DNA of 64,000 nt, taken from contig CAZJQS010000003.1 of the NCBI GenBank assembly GCA_964548175.1, positions 1 through 64,000 on the forward strand. The letters are read 5' to 3'. Below are positions 52,138 through 61,887 of the stretch, piece by piece. The DNA comes from JANQPA01 sp964548175 (GTDB taxonomy: Bacteria > Bacteroidota > Bacteroidia > Chitinophagales > Saprospiraceae). A program made the position numbers and the translations under genes. The stretch's first letter is position 1. The number at the start of each line of letters is the position of its first letter. A model generated the notes under the pieces. It had not been told where the DNA came from. It did no database searches and saw nothing but the letters and a program-made list of their open reading frames with translations.

Positions 52138-54921
52138 CTACTGCTGATACAGGAAACTCAAATAATAAATCGCGCCGATCGGAGCTCCCCCGTAAATATA
52201 AGTATACTCCTGCTGGAATACATTACTTCCCCCCAGTTTTACCACTGCATTCAACTCCGGCAGCGCCAGGGAAACCGACAGGTCCGTGGTATTGATATCC
52301 GGGATGCGGTTTTCTCCAAAGTTAGCAAAGTAGTGATAAGAAGAAGAATACTTCCAGGCCGCACTAAAACCTAAGCGATGCCCGGGCCCCAGTTTGCCGG
52401 CCGTCAGGAAGACGCCGACCCGGTGTTCAGGGGTATTAAACTGCAACTCCCGAAGGAAGGCTTCTTTTTCCACCTCATCATCTACACCCGGATTGGAAGG
52501 TGTGAAATCATTGCTGTCAAAGTCGTTCCAGTTGTAATTGACACCCAAACGGAGTTTTTCGGTCAGTTTGTAATCTACATTCAGGCCAAGACCGTAGGAT
52601 TGCACCGCCTCCTGGCGGTTCTGGCGGATGGCGAATAATTGAAAATCTGGTGTTCCGGGACGAAAGACCATGACCGGACGAATGATAAAGTCTCTGTATT
52701 CGGTAAAATAGGCATTCAGATCTATCAACAACCGGTCTTTTAAAGTTAACCCTTTATAACCAATTTCATACAGCGTATTTCTTTCCGGCTGCACTGCGGT
52801 GAAGCCGCGTCCGTCTTCCTCGATGATCTGGGCCATCGTGTACGTCTGGCCGGTGCGCCCCTGATAAACAAAGTTGTCGAGCGAACGCTGCGCCGATCCT
52901 ACATTGGTAAAGGCGGAAGTCAGCTGCAAACGGAAAAAGCCTTCCTGGATACTCGGGTTCCGGAAACCGGTCTGGAAAGAAGCGCGGAAAAAGTGTTTAC
53001 TCTCCTCATCCAAATGGTAAACAGCCGCAATTCTTGGCGACCAGTTTGACTTATAATCCTGATGATCATCCCAACGAAGACCGAGGGTCAGCTTCAACTT
53101 TTCGGGAATCAGATAGTTAGTTGATTGCGCATACAAACCAATCTGATTGACGGTAATGGGGCCCCCGAAGCCGAGCTCGCCATCGTTGTAAAAGGTGCCG
53201 TCCGAATCAATATTGAAGCGGCGATAATTGGCGCCGGCGATCAGCTGGAAGGGTAAATAGTCAGAAAAATCGTAATCCAGGTCTGCATTGATGTAGCTGC
53301 TGAAGTCTACCGTCTGCGAACCGATCACTGTATTGGAATTAAGGCCGGAAAAATCGGTATTGTTGCTGGTGGCGGCCAGAGCGGCTTCGAAATCCTCCGG
53401 GTTAAATGCTGTGCCGCCCGGCATAAAGCGGTCGGCAAACTGACGAGCCTCCCTCAGATTGCCCGTCTCTGCGTATCTTTCCTGGAAATCGGCCACCCAC
53501 AGTTCATTTGGACGAATGGCCTGCTGGATGCCATCTGCTGCATTCGGCGCCGACCAACTGCCTCGGAAATTGTCCAGTTTGTGCTGGTATACCCTGAAGT
53601 TCAAATTCTTTCCGCTCACATTAAACAAGTGCATGCGCTGCAGATAATCAAATTGGGGGAAGGTCACGCTCGAGCGGATGAGCCAGTCGGAAAAGGAGTG
53701 CTTATAGGTGTAGGACGCTTCCCAATCTTCCGCAAAGTGATAATGCAGGGAGAAATTCCCCCGGAAAGATTCCATTTTATTGTTGGCAAAATCAGGGATG
53801 GTAAACAGGTCCTCTTCCCAGATACCAGAACGCGCCAGTTGGTTCGCGCCCAGGCTGATGGTCGCCCCGTCAGGTCCGGTCAGTTCGACCGGGAAGGGCA
53901 CTGTGCCGATGCCGTTTCTAAACTCATCCCCTACCCTGTGCACGGCGTCAAAAGCCAGGTAACCGCTGGGATCATCCACACTTTGGCCAAGCAGTTGTTC
54001 CCTGTTGTCGTACTGCCTGGCCGGGATGATAGCCGAACGATCATCGCCGATCCAGTCATAGATCGAGCGGTAGGAAAGGTCCATTTTGAAGGCCAGTTTG
54101 TCATTGAAAATATGCCCGAAACGAATATCCTGCTCAAAAAGCGGCTGGGTGCCCGTCACACTCTGATTGGTGGCGCCAACTTTGGTTTGAAGGCTTAGTC
54201 CAGGAAAATCGAAGGGATTTTTCGTATACATCCTCAGGACTCCATTAAACGCATCCGAACCATACAAGGCCGAGGACGCTCCGGGAATAACCTCCACGCT
54301 GGAAATATCCAGATCGGAAGCCCCCATGGTTCCGCCGATGGCCAAACCGATCGGATTAGTCATATCCACCCCATCGATCTGTTGTTTAAAGCGAAAGTTA
54401 CCGGAATCAGAAAATCCACGGGCATTGTAGGAAGGCAGCGCCTGGCTGGAACTCATCGACCAGATGCCCATGATATTGCTGATCGCTTCATAGGCATTTA
54501 GCTGGCCATTGGACAGCAGGTCTTTGCTGCTGACTTTGTAAATGGTCACCGGGGCTTCCAGCACGCGCTCCTCAAAACGAGAAGCGCCCACGACGATGGG
54601 GTTCAGGTTAACGGAGCTGACTTCCAGTTCGACGTTGAAGTTCTCCCAGACTGTCTGGCCGCTGCCCGGGTCAAAGGTGAAAGATCGTTGTGCATAGCCG
54701 GCGTAGGAAAATTCCAGCGTAAAAGGTTCTGCTGATTCTATGGTGATGGCATAACGGCCTCTTTCGTTGGTCAGGGTCCCGGTTCCTGTTTCCGGACAAA
54801 AGATGCTCGCCCCGATCAGGGGCTCAGAGGCATCTTTGACGAGGCCTGAGATCTTTACTTGTGCCTTCAGGAAAGACCCGCAGATGATAAAAAAAAAGAT
54901 CACGAGATAGGTTATTCGCAT
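52138..54921 (-). CDS. TonB-dependent receptor
   Basis: About 927 residues from ATG at 54921 (a start at 54948 is less likely given the signal peptide ITYLVIFFFIICGSFLKAQ). Domain order: carboxypeptidase-regulatory-like (SGLVKDASEPLIGASIF), plug (VVGASRFEERVLEAPVTIYK, then SSALYGSDAFNGVLRMYT), and a 22-strand-type barrel with girdle aromatics to the C-terminus (YYLSFLYQQ). The plug and LYGSDAFNG wording are those of classic siderophore/vitamin-type receptors rather than SusC. The substrate is unknown. No SusD-like partner was found nearby. Confidence 0.9.
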   Translation of the reverse strand: MRITYLVIFFFIICGSFLKAQVKISGLVKDASEPLIGASIFCPETGTGTLTNERGRYAITIESAEPFTLEFSYAGYAQRSFTFDPGSGQTVWENFNVELEVSSVNLNPIVVGASRFEERVLEAPVTIYKVSSKDLLSNGQLNAYEAISNIMGIWSMSSSQALPSYNARGFSDSGNFRFKQQIDGVDMTNPIGLAIGGTMGASDLDISSVEVIPGASSALYGSDAFNGVLRMYTKNPFDFPGLSLQTKVGATNQSVTGTQPLFEQDIRFGHIFNDKLAFKMDLSYRSIYDWIGDDRSAIIPARQYDNREQLLGQSVDDPSGYLAFDAVHRVGDEFRNGIGTVPFPVELTGPDGATISLGANQLARSGIWEEDLFTIPDFANNKMESFRGNFSLHYHFAEDWEASYTYKHSFSDWLIRSSVTFPQFDYLQRMHLFNVSGKNLNFRVYQHKLDNFRGSWSAPNAADGIQQAIRPNELWVADFQERYAETGNLREARQFADRFMPGGTAFNPEDFEAALAATSNNTDFSGLNSNTVIGSQTVDFSSYINADLDYDFSDYLPFQLIAGANYRRFNIDSDGTFYNDGELGFGGPITVNQIGLYAQSTNYLIPEKLKLTLGLRWDDHQDYKSNWSPRIAAVYHLDEESKHFFRASFQTGFRNPSIQEGFFRLQLTSAFTNVGSAQRSLDNFVYQGRTGQTYTMAQIIEEDGRGFTAVQPERNTLYEIGYKGLTLKDRLLIDLNAYFTEYRDFIIRPVMVFRPGTPDFQLFAIRQNRQEAVQSYGLGLNVDYKLTEKLRLGVNYNWNDFDSNDFTPSNPGVDDEVEKEAFLRELQFNTPEHRVGVFLTAGKLGPGHRLGFSAAWKYSSSYHYFANFGENRIPDINTTDLSVSLALPELNAVVKLGGSNVFQQEYTYIYGGAPIGAIYYLSFLYQQ

Positions 54922-55475
54922 AGCTCTTTTATTTATAGAAAGAATCATTAGCTTCCAAAGACATTAATAGAACACCCTTGCAAAAGCCTGGTTTTTAACG
55001 TACAGTCAAATTTTTAAAACTTTCAGAAAAAATTGATAGCTGCGAATATACGATGGAAAATGGAATTTGGTAAGCGGAATGTCAAAATTTGAGGAGGAGG
55101 TGACAGGAGTATTGCGAGGATATTTTGGGGTAACAAAAGGTTTACAAAAAGGAGTATGTTCCTATGCCAAAAAGGGGAGATTTTATTTCTTGCTAAAGGA
55201 TAAAGTTAGGGAATTGTTTTTAGTGTTAAGGTTGGGGGGCTTGTTTCCGTTCTTTCCAGGGTGGCCGGGAAAGCGTATTTCAGCGAATTGGTCAACAGTT
55301 CGTTGACGATCAAAAATACCAAAAAGCGGGGCAAGTAGTCAAAAGTTGGTCTCCATTAGTTCTTTCTTGCCAGAACATAATTCAAAAAAAACAGCTCGTT
55401 TGTCTTTCTTCTTTGATGAACCCATATTTCTGTTACTGGTGATTATTTTGAACCCAATCAGGATAGTTCTTCCGC
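54922..55475. other. 554-bp interval without a convincing gene
   Basis: Holds the receptor promoter. The frame 55067-55306 (plus, TTG start) has an unnatural composition, and 55346-55597 runs antisense to the serine-hydrolase gene; I accept neither. Confidence 0.5.
54956..54985 (-). promoter_or_regulatory. Likely promoter of the TonB-dependent receptor gene
   Basis: On the minus strand TTTTG (54981-54985) and TGTCTTTG (54956-54963) are 17 nt apart, close to the TTTG / TAnnTTTG pattern with one mismatch, 35 nt before the ATG. Confidence 0.5.
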
Positions 55476-56705
55476 TCACTTTACCATCACCTCCGCCATC
55501 TGCTCTTGTTCCCAAACCTGGATGGAATCCTGATAAGCATCGTATTTTTGGAAAAAGTCAGGAATGCAATCGTTGGAGAAATCGGTCGGCGCATTAGTCA
55601 GCACGCAGATGCCGATCTTTTTCTGGCGATTGACGGCAATCTCGCTGCGGTAGCGGTTCACATAGCCGCCGTGGTAGACGATGGTGTCTTCTCCTCGCTT
55701 GAGAATGCGCCAGCCAAAACCGTAGTGCGCCTCTTCGACAAAAGGCCAGTCGTGAAAATAGCGGCGCTTGTTTTTGGTATTGACGCGAGGTTCGAATATC
55801 TCATCCAGGGTTTCGGAAGCCATGACGTCCGGCCGGTTGCCCAGCAACAGTTGCAGATAGTTAGCCATGTCGGCAATACTGGCGTTGACGCCGCCCGCCG
55901 GAATGGTGTTATAGTATTTTTCGGTGATCTCGTCCGGTACAAAGCCGTGGGATCTTCTTTTATGAGGCAAAGCCACGTTGTTATGAGCGGTAATGGCGTC
56001 ATACGTACAAGAAGCCGATTTCATTCGCAGAGGATCGAACAGGTAAGCTTCCATTAATTCAGCGTAAGGGACACCGGTTGCTGACTCCAGAATGGGGTCC
56101 ATCAGTCCGTAGACGGCATTCTGATAGGCATAAATTTCTCCGGGCTGACCGATCAGTCGAACGTCCGCCAGTTGCTGGACGATCTCTTCAAGTCTGGCTC
56201 CGGATTCCACCAGCGGGGTATGCGTATGATAGGGCAGGCCGGTGGTATGGGAAAGGATGTGGCGAATCTGGGTTTGGAAGGTATGGTCTTTGGACTTCAA
56301 TTGAAATTCGGGCAGGTAGCTCATGACTTTGTCGTCCCATTCGATCAGGCCCTTGTCCACCATAATTCCCGTCAGTATACCGGCAAAACCTTTGGATAGA
56401 GATGCCAGGCGGAATACGGTATTTACGTCCACTCCTTCGGTTTGCTCCACATTTTTATAGCCGAACCCTCGCATCAGCAGTACCGTGCTGTCTTTGACGA
56501 TCACAACGGCAGCACCTGGGGTATCGGACTCCCAGAAGGTATGCTCCAGTTCGGTAGCATAATCGTGTATGAATTTTTTCAAATGTGGGTTGATGGTCTC
56601 TTTTTCCTGGGGGATGATCTTTTCGGTATCGGTTTTCGGATAGTTGACCGCTAAAATAGTAACGGCCGCCAGTAAAATAACGCTGACGAGAATGGCGTAC
56701 TTCAT
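55476..56705 (-). CDS. Serine hydrolase, beta-lactamase/penicillin-binding-like family
   Basis: 409 residues: an N-terminal hydrophobic anchor or signal (KYAILVSVILLAAVTILAV), then a class C-like serine hydrolase fold with the nucleophile motif SLSK (in RLASLSKGFAG), the second motif YQN (YAYQNAVYGL) and the third HGG (VYHGGYVNRYRSE). The nearby GLPYHTHTP is typical of the esterase/peptidase branch. Likely a periplasmic peptidase or esterase on cell-wall or small substrates; lactam hydrolysis is possible but not implied. Confidence 0.88.
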   Translation of the reverse strand: MKYAILVSVILLAAVTILAVNYPKTDTEKIIPQEKETINPHLKKFIHDYATELEHTFWESDTPGAAVVIVKDSTVLLMRGFGYKNVEQTEGVDVNTVFRLASLSKGFAGILTGIMVDKGLIEWDDKVMSYLPEFQLKSKDHTFQTQIRHILSHTTGLPYHTHTPLVESGARLEEIVQQLADVRLIGQPGEIYAYQNAVYGLMDPILESATGVPYAELMEAYLFDPLRMKSASCTYDAITAHNNVALPHKRRSHGFVPDEITEKYYNTIPAGGVNASIADMANYLQLLLGNRPDVMASETLDEIFEPRVNTKNKRRYFHDWPFVEEAHYGFGWRILKRGEDTIVYHGGYVNRYRSEIAVNRQKKIGICVLTNAPTDFSNDCIPDFFQKYDAYQDSIQVWEQEQMAEVMVK

Positions 56706-56895
56706 AGTTTCCTTTTTTCCAACTTATTATTCGAATATTTGGGCAGAAGCCGGGGTTGTTGTAGTTATCTCACCTATCCTATTGCGTTGAAGGAAGCTTT
56801 TAAGGATTTTTGCAATGGTAAAAATATATTTTCAATTATTGAAATTATGCTGATGCATATTTGCCTGAAGGTGCACTTTTTAACGAAATTTTAAA

Positions 56896-57618
56896 TCAAT
56901 CTGCAATTAAAGTAAGGCTCAGTCGCAGGCCGTTCTGATCGGGCGCCGGGCTGATATTCACGGTTCTGCCCCCGCCTTCCCGGCGATAAAAATAATTAAT
57001 GCCGATGATCAGGCCTTGCTCATCCCTCCTGACAGTCAGGTTATCTTCCCAGACCTCCTCCTCTTTATCGGGATTGGAAAAACTTTCCGATTCTGAAGCA
57101 GATAGTTGAGGAAAAAGAAGCTTTTCAGGAATTTCAAAAAGGCGTTGCGCCAGGAGGAAGGCCTCCGCCCAATCCTCCAGATAAATGGTAATGGCCTCCT
57201 CTTCCTGATAATAGCCATCCCAGTCGCGGCTACATTTTTCATACATAGCCCCCTGCCGGGCATCTCTGATGCGCTGCACGTATTGTTCGGTGCTTTCCTT
57301 TTTTACGGGCGCCGGAAAACGAGAAAGGTAGCCGTCAAAGACATAGCCTTCCAATTTACCGTAAGTCACCTTCGCCATGCCGCCGGGCAGTTGATCCACT
57401 TGCATGTTCTGATCCTTAGCTGATGCGGTCAACTCTACTCTAGTGCCGTAAGGAATAGTGGTGATGCGATCAGAAGCCGGTTCGGCGGAGACTCTTAAGT
57501 TCAGTCCGCTGGGCGCCAGGACGTAATAAGTTCCGGGCGCCTTGACTGTGGCGGAAAGGTGGGACATCCAGAAAAAAGAAAAAAGTAAGCTGATGAAAAA
57601 AGCCAAGAATTTTTTCAT
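56896..57618 (-). CDS. Secreted SH3-domain protein
   Basis: 240 residues from ATG at 57618; the frame extends upstream but overlaps the preceding gene and lacks a signal peptide there. The signal peptide is KKFLAFFISLLFSFFWMSHL. A bacterial SH3 domain (YVLAPSGLNLRVSAEPASDR, IPYGTRVEL, KVTYGKLEGYVFDGYL) spans residues about 30-100. The C-terminal part is polar and beta-rich without a known motif. It follows the 57629-58015 gene by 10 nt. Confidence 0.75.
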   Translation of the reverse strand: MKKFLAFFISLLFSFFWMSHLSATVKAPGTYYVLAPSGLNLRVSAEPASDRITTIPYGTRVELTASAKDQNMQVDQLPGGMAKVTYGKLEGYVFDGYLSRFPAPVKKESTEQYVQRIRDARQGAMYEKCSRDWDGYYQEEEAITIYLEDWAEAFLLAQRLFEIPEKLLFPQLSASESESFSNPDKEEEVWEDNLTVRRDEQGLIIGINYFYRREGGGRTVNISPAPDQNGLRLSLTLIAD

Positions 57619-57628
57619 GACAATCGAT

Positions 57629-58015
57629 TTAACAAGTTTCCTCCTGTTCGTCTTCCGGGACCAATTCCTGAAACGTATCGGCTTTGTCCTCATCGGGTCG
57701 GCTTTTGCAGGGAAAATCCTTCTCGATAAGGATATACAGCACCGCTCCATTCGGGAGGCGCAATTCATCGGAAATGCTTACTTCATCCGTGCTGATCCAT
57801 TGGTGCGCGACTTGTTCCGGCAGTTGTATGCTTATCAGGCCGCTTTCGAACAGGGCGTACAGCTTTGAGGTTGCGCCGATCGACAGCTCGTAAGTCAAAA
57901 AAGAGCCTGCTGGAAAGCCGATCTGTATGCTTACTTTTTTTTCGCGAGCCAACTGATCTACATCTGACTTCCTAAGGCGCAAGCGGATGCTGTTTTCTGT
58001 GCATCTTAACTTCAT
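57629..58015 (-). CDS. Conserved small cytoplasmic protein, DUF7009-like
   Basis: 128 residues. The N-terminus MKLRCTENSIRLRLRKSDVD matches the pattern of a small domain family I recall as DUF7009 in Bacteroidota; the rest is beta-rich (VSIQIGFPAGSFLTYELSIG) and ends acidic (VPEDEQEETC). No signal peptide. Function unknown. It is the first gene of a pair with the SH3 protein. Confidence 0.62.
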   Translation of the reverse strand: MKLRCTENSIRLRLRKSDVDQLAREKKVSIQIGFPAGSFLTYELSIGATSKLYALFESGLISIQLPEQVAHQWISTDEVSISDELRLPNGAVLYILIEKDFPCKSRPDEDKADTFQELVPEDEQEETC

Positions 58016-58648
58016 AGTCTTCCATTTGTATAGGCTCCGAAAATAACAAACTTATGCATTTGGACAAAATAATCCGGGCGATCTCATTCGTTTTTTCAAA
58101 ACAAAAGGATGGGGCTGTCCGAATTATTTGGTCAAAAAAAAAGCCGGAGCTGTTGCATCAACAACCCCGACAAAAGTCAACTAATCACAAAAGAAAACTA
58201 TATATCTTTTTACCTGCCCCCACTTAACATCTGCTTTTCCTTTTGGCGCGGGGCTAAGTAAATTTTATTTAGCGATCTCAATACGTTTTTAACAGAACAA
58301 TTTTAAGTAAACAACTCAGCGACTGCCATATGTGCAACCATTAATCTGAGGTTATAACAAAATGACTTGCCGCTGCAAATTTAATTATAAAGTATACGCC
58401 GATCATGATTTTAACAAAGCCTTATAAAAATCGGCCATGTTTTAACATTATCTAACAGATACTTTATAAGACGAAATTATGCAGGTAAATAATATACTTC
58501 TCATCCTACTTTTCTAAATAGATCGACGAACGAGGCGTAAAATTCGGTAAAAAAGGTTGATTTTTTGTATTTTTATTCGATAACTAAAAAAATAAAGAGA
58601 AAGACGGCCGGACGGCCGTCTTTCTCTTTAAACCTAAAATATCTATCC
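58016..58648. other. Divergent intergenic region, 633 bp
   Basis: AT-rich and gene-free. It contains a TATTTTCG box (minus strand, near 58042-58049) for the DUF7009-like gene and the strong hairpin at 58594-58629 for the OmpA gene. Nothing else was recognised. Confidence 0.5.
58594..58629 (+). promoter_or_regulatory. 16-bp perfect hairpin 19 nt before the OmpA start codon
   Basis: AAAGAGAAAGACGGCC pairs with GGCCGTCTTTCTCTTT around a GGAC loop, just upstream of the OmpA ATG at 58649. The 3' side is pyrimidine-rich but lacks a clean T tract, so it could be an attenuator, a stability element, or a translation-control stem rather than a plain terminator. Confidence 0.65.
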
Positions 58649-59506
58649 ATGAGGGCATTTCTGGTTCTTCTTCTCTTTGTAGCTTACGCTTTGGGCGCCA
58701 GATGGTATTTCTTCTGTGAGGTCAGGGGCATTTGCGGTGAGGAGCAGGAAGAAGTGATCAACCGTCCAAAGACACTTTCTTTACATGAAGGAGAGACTGT
58801 TATTCTTGAAGGGTACGATCAATTCGTTTTCGATTCCTCTGAAGTCAGACCTGTTTTAAATGCCGACAACCGCAATTTCCTGGATAGTGTAGCGGCTTAT
58901 CTGAAGAAACAAGGCAATAAATCACTGGAAATCACTTCGCTTTATCGCCCCAGCGAGACTGCACCGATAGGCTATTTTGAGAACATTGGCCTGGCCAGAG
59001 CCGATTATATCCGCAAGGAGTTGGTCAGAAGAGGGGTCAGTGAAGAGCGGGTCGATCTGGACTACGGCTTTAGCGACACGGAAGCCCTGACCGAACCGTT
59101 GGATTTCGAAATTTTCCCTACGGTGGAGTCCAGCGGCCGCCTCTCTTATACGCTGACCAACATGACCTTCTCGGACGCCAATTTCGAATTCGATTCTGAC
59201 GTTTTTAAACCGGGCACGGCATTACTCTCCTATCTGGATACCGTAAAAGCCTATTTAGAAAATAATCCCGACAATAAGATCCTGATCACGGGACATACCG
59301 ATCGCATTGGCAAACAAAGTTACAATCAGGGACTTGGCATTCGCAGGGCAGAAAACGCCCGTACTTATTTAAAAGAAAAGATCGGCATCACCGTTCCCAT
59401 CGAAGTAAACTCCAAGGGAGAAACGGAGCCCATCGCAACGAATGAAACGCCGGAGGGGCGGCAAAAGAACCGGAGGGTAAATTTTCAAATCCTTCCGGAT
59501 GGCTAA
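58649..59506 (+). CDS. OmpA-family protein with two OmpA-like modules
   Basis: 285 residues from ATG at 58649 (a frame start at 58565 lies upstream of and within the hairpin). One N-terminal membrane helix or signal (RAFLVLLLFVAYALGARWYF), then a first, weaker OmpA-like module (YDQFVFDSSEVRPVLNADNR, SLYRPSE, NIGLARADYIRKEL) and a complete second one (NFEFDSDVFKPGTALLSYLD, ITGHTDRIG, LGIRRAENARTYL, KNRRVNFQI). The second should bind peptidoglycan. It precedes the HhH membrane protein by 98 nt on the same strand. Confidence 0.85.
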   Translation: MRAFLVLLLFVAYALGARWYFFCEVRGICGEEQEEVINRPKTLSLHEGETVILEGYDQFVFDSSEVRPVLNADNRNFLDSVAAYLKKQGNKSLEITSLYRPSETAPIGYFENIGLARADYIRKELVRRGVSEERVDLDYGFSDTEALTEPLDFEIFPTVESSGRLSYTLTNMTFSDANFEFDSDVFKPGTALLSYLDTVKAYLENNPDNKILITGHTDRIGKQSYNQGLGIRRAENARTYLKEKIGITVPIEVNSKGETEPIATNETPEGRQKNRRVNFQILPDG

Positions 59507-59604
59507 ATCATTAGGGCCTGTTCTCTTTGTATTCCTTGCAAAGAATAAATATATTACGAGATGATTCTGATTCCATTTTTCCAATTTAAACCGATCCAAT
59601 AAAC

Positions 59605-60978
59605 ATGGATAACTTATCTAACTTTCTGACTGGACTGACTACTGAAGAAAGCCTCATTTTTCTCGCCTTTATCCTGGGTGGGTTCTTACTCGGTATTTTG
59701 CTGGGCTCGCTGCTCCGCTCAGGCGCCGTGCGCAGATACAAAAAAGAACTGGAGAAGAAAAACGAAGAACTCATCGACCTGCAGGGGCAGTTCAATGCAC
59801 TGACACAAACTAATGCCCAAAAAGAAGAAGAACTGAAAAAGATCAGGCAAGAGCTCCAGGAATCGCAAAGCAAGCTAAACGTAATGGAGGAGGAAAACAG
59901 CAAGCTCCACAAGACGGTTTTCCAGCTCAATTCGGAATACGACAAACTCAAGTCTTCCGCTCAATCTTATGAATCTACTATTGAAGATCTGAATGACCAG
60001 GTGATCGGATTAAAGTCTAAGATCGAGAAGCTCCATATTTCCATAGAAAAAGGAGAACAGGAACGCCCTGCGGGAGAGGGCTTCCCACAGAACCTTCCGT
60101 TATCTGAGCGCCCGATGGTTGTCGATCTTTCTGATCAGCATGACCATCAGCAGGACGACCGGCTTGATGCCCTGGAAAGAAAACTGGAAAACATTAGAAG
60201 CGAAAATGCATTGCTAAGAAGGGAGATGGATATCCTCAAATCGGATCAGTTCACGTCTCCGGCCAAAACAAAGAATAATGATAAAGCGGAGGTGCAGGAT
60301 GACGATTTTGCTCCACAAGACGGCGCCGACTTGCATACGGGTGCTCCCCGCTTTGCAGAGACCTCCATGTCCGGGCCTTATTCGCCACAGGATCGCTCCA
60401 TTTTCGGCGTGCCGGCTCCGGTGGTGGAAACTACCGCCCAACCCAAGGATGACCTTACGCTGATTGAAGGAATTGGGCCATTTATTGAACAAAAACTAAA
60501 CGATATCGGCATTTTCACCTACGAGCAGATCAGCCGCTTTGATGACGAAAAAATAGAAGAAGTAACCAGACAGATACAGTTTTTTGAAGGCCGCATCAAA
60601 AAAGACGACTGGGTCGGACAAGCGGCCAGTCTTCACCAGATCAAGCTTCAGAACCCCGAAGCCTTCAATGTCATGATCGATTCTGAAGTTTCGGAATGGC
60701 TGCCTGATGTGCCTGAGCCCCAGGAAGACCTCAAGATCATTGAGGGGATAGGCCCCAAGATAGAAAGCCTGCTGAAGGAAAACGGCATCAAAACCGTAGC
60801 GGATATTGCCGCAGCGTCCGCCACTCATCTTCAGGAAATTCTTGAACAAGGCGGCGATTCTTTCCGCTTGCACGACGCCACCACCTGGCCTGCCCAGGCT
60901 CGCCTGGCCATTAACGGCGACTGGGATTTGCTGAAAGAGTACCAGGATAAGTTGAAAGGAGGCAAAGAAGTAGACTAA
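59605..60978 (+). CDS. Membrane-anchored coiled-coil protein with two helix-hairpin-helix domains
   Basis: 457 residues. An N-terminal helix (LIFLAFILGGFLLGILLGSL) is followed by a coiled coil of about 140 residues (KELEKKNEELIDLQGQFNAL ... IGLKSKIEKLHISIEKGEQE). After an acidic linker come two copies of a helix-hairpin-helix module (DDLTLIEGIGPFIEQKLNDI near residue 284 and EDLKIIEGIGPKIESLLKEN near residue 373), each followed by a helical extension. The HhH modules could bind nucleic acid or act in protein contacts at the cytoplasmic face. I do not recognise a characterised protein of this layout. Confidence 0.72.
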   Translation: MDNLSNFLTGLTTEESLIFLAFILGGFLLGILLGSLLRSGAVRRYKKELEKKNEELIDLQGQFNALTQTNAQKEEELKKIRQELQESQSKLNVMEEENSKLHKTVFQLNSEYDKLKSSAQSYESTIEDLNDQVIGLKSKIEKLHISIEKGEQERPAGEGFPQNLPLSERPMVVDLSDQHDHQQDDRLDALERKLENIRSENALLRREMDILKSDQFTSPAKTKNNDKAEVQDDDFAPQDGADLHTGAPRFAETSMSGPYSPQDRSIFGVPAPVVETTAQPKDDLTLIEGIGPFIEQKLNDIGIFTYEQISRFDDEKIEEVTRQIQFFEGRIKKDDWVGQAASLHQIKLQNPEAFNVMIDSEVSEWLPDVPEPQEDLKIIEGIGPKIESLLKENGIKTVADIAAASATHLQEILEQGGDSFRLHDATTWPAQARLAINGDWDLLKEYQDKLKGGKEVD

Positions 60979-61053
60979 CGGTAAAGTAAGGGGTTGTGTA
61001 AAAGGTATTTTTTCAGGCTATGCAATCGAACAAGTGGCTTTTCAGGCAACCCA

Positions 61054-61887
61054 TTATTTTATCTCATAGATCAATATTTTTTTATCTTTCTGTAAAAAAA
61101 CATAATCATTATTGAAGTGAATATTGGCGTGCTGATCTTGAATTTCTGAAAACGGCAAGGGCTTTACTTCCCACAATGATTGATTGAATACGTACCATTT
61201 TGCGTTAGACTCAAACAACAACTTTTCTTTCCATATCTGCACCCTGTCGATCGGTTCCTCCCAGAGATATCTCTTATGGAATTGCCCAAAAGCATTAAAA
61301 CACAACAGTCCAGCGCCGTCAACCACCAACCAGAGTTCATTTTTATTAAAAACCAGCCGGGCGCTATCAGGCCGCCGGCCGATCAGAAAGACCATATCCT
61401 GGCTTTGATTGAGGGTTCGACCCTGTGCATCAAGCTGGAAAATCTTGCCTTCCTGCTGATCATACAGCCAGACGGTATTATCGACACCCGCCGCCATGGT
61501 CTGGACATTGAACAGGTTGAGGGAGGCAAAATCGAAAAAAGTATTAGGATTGAGAGTGCGGTCCAGCACCTGAGCCAGCTGGAATTCCCGAAAAAAGGCC
61601 AGAATATTAAAAGGATCGAAAACATCGATTTCGGTTACCGGTCCGAGCGTATTGTCGCTGAATTGAAACAATGGTTGCCCCTTAAGGTCAGTCTTCCACA
61701 GTTGATTTTCTTCCGTAAGTATATAGAGCTGGTTGAGGCGATCGGCTTTCAACAGCCGGCCTTTTACCTGCAGGCTATCGACCAGTTGCAGTTGTGGCGC
61801 TTCTTGTGCAGCCATATTGAGGCTAAACAAAAAGGCCGGCAGCCAAAAGCTAATTTTTGCTATTCGAATAATTTGCAGAATTCCCAT
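61054..61887 (-). CDS. Secreted protein of unknown function, beta-propeller-like
   Basis: 277 residues, with a probable signal sequence (ILQIIRIAKISFWLPAFLFS, then LNMAAQ). The mature part is made of short strand pairs with W/F at strand ends (LYILTEENQLWKTDLKGQPL, VWLYDQQEGKIFQLDAQG), suggesting a propeller, but no repeat unit is clear enough to name a family. Its start overlaps the lpxH stop by 38 nt, so it is expressed with lpxH. Confidence 0.68.
   Translation of the reverse strand: MGILQIIRIAKISFWLPAFLFSLNMAAQEAPQLQLVDSLQVKGRLLKADRLNQLYILTEENQLWKTDLKGQPLFQFSDNTLGPVTEIDVFDPFNILAFFREFQLAQVLDRTLNPNTFFDFASLNLFNVQTMAAGVDNTVWLYDQQEGKIFQLDAQGRTLNQSQDMVFLIGRRPDSARLVFNKNELWLVVDGAGLLCFNAFGQFHKRYLWEEPIDRVQIWKEKLLFESNAKWYVFNQSLWEVKPLPFSEIQDQHANIHFNNDYVFLQKDKKILIYEIK

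Noticed and set aside
53581..54198. 205-codon open frame on the plus strand
   Set aside because: Antisense to the TonB-dependent receptor gene.
55067..55306. 79-codon frame on the plus strand with TTG start
   Set aside because: Odd composition, no recognisable feature and no promoter; treated as non-coding.
55346..55597. 83-codon frame on the plus strand
   Set aside because: Its second half runs antisense to the serine-hydrolase gene and its first half has no support.
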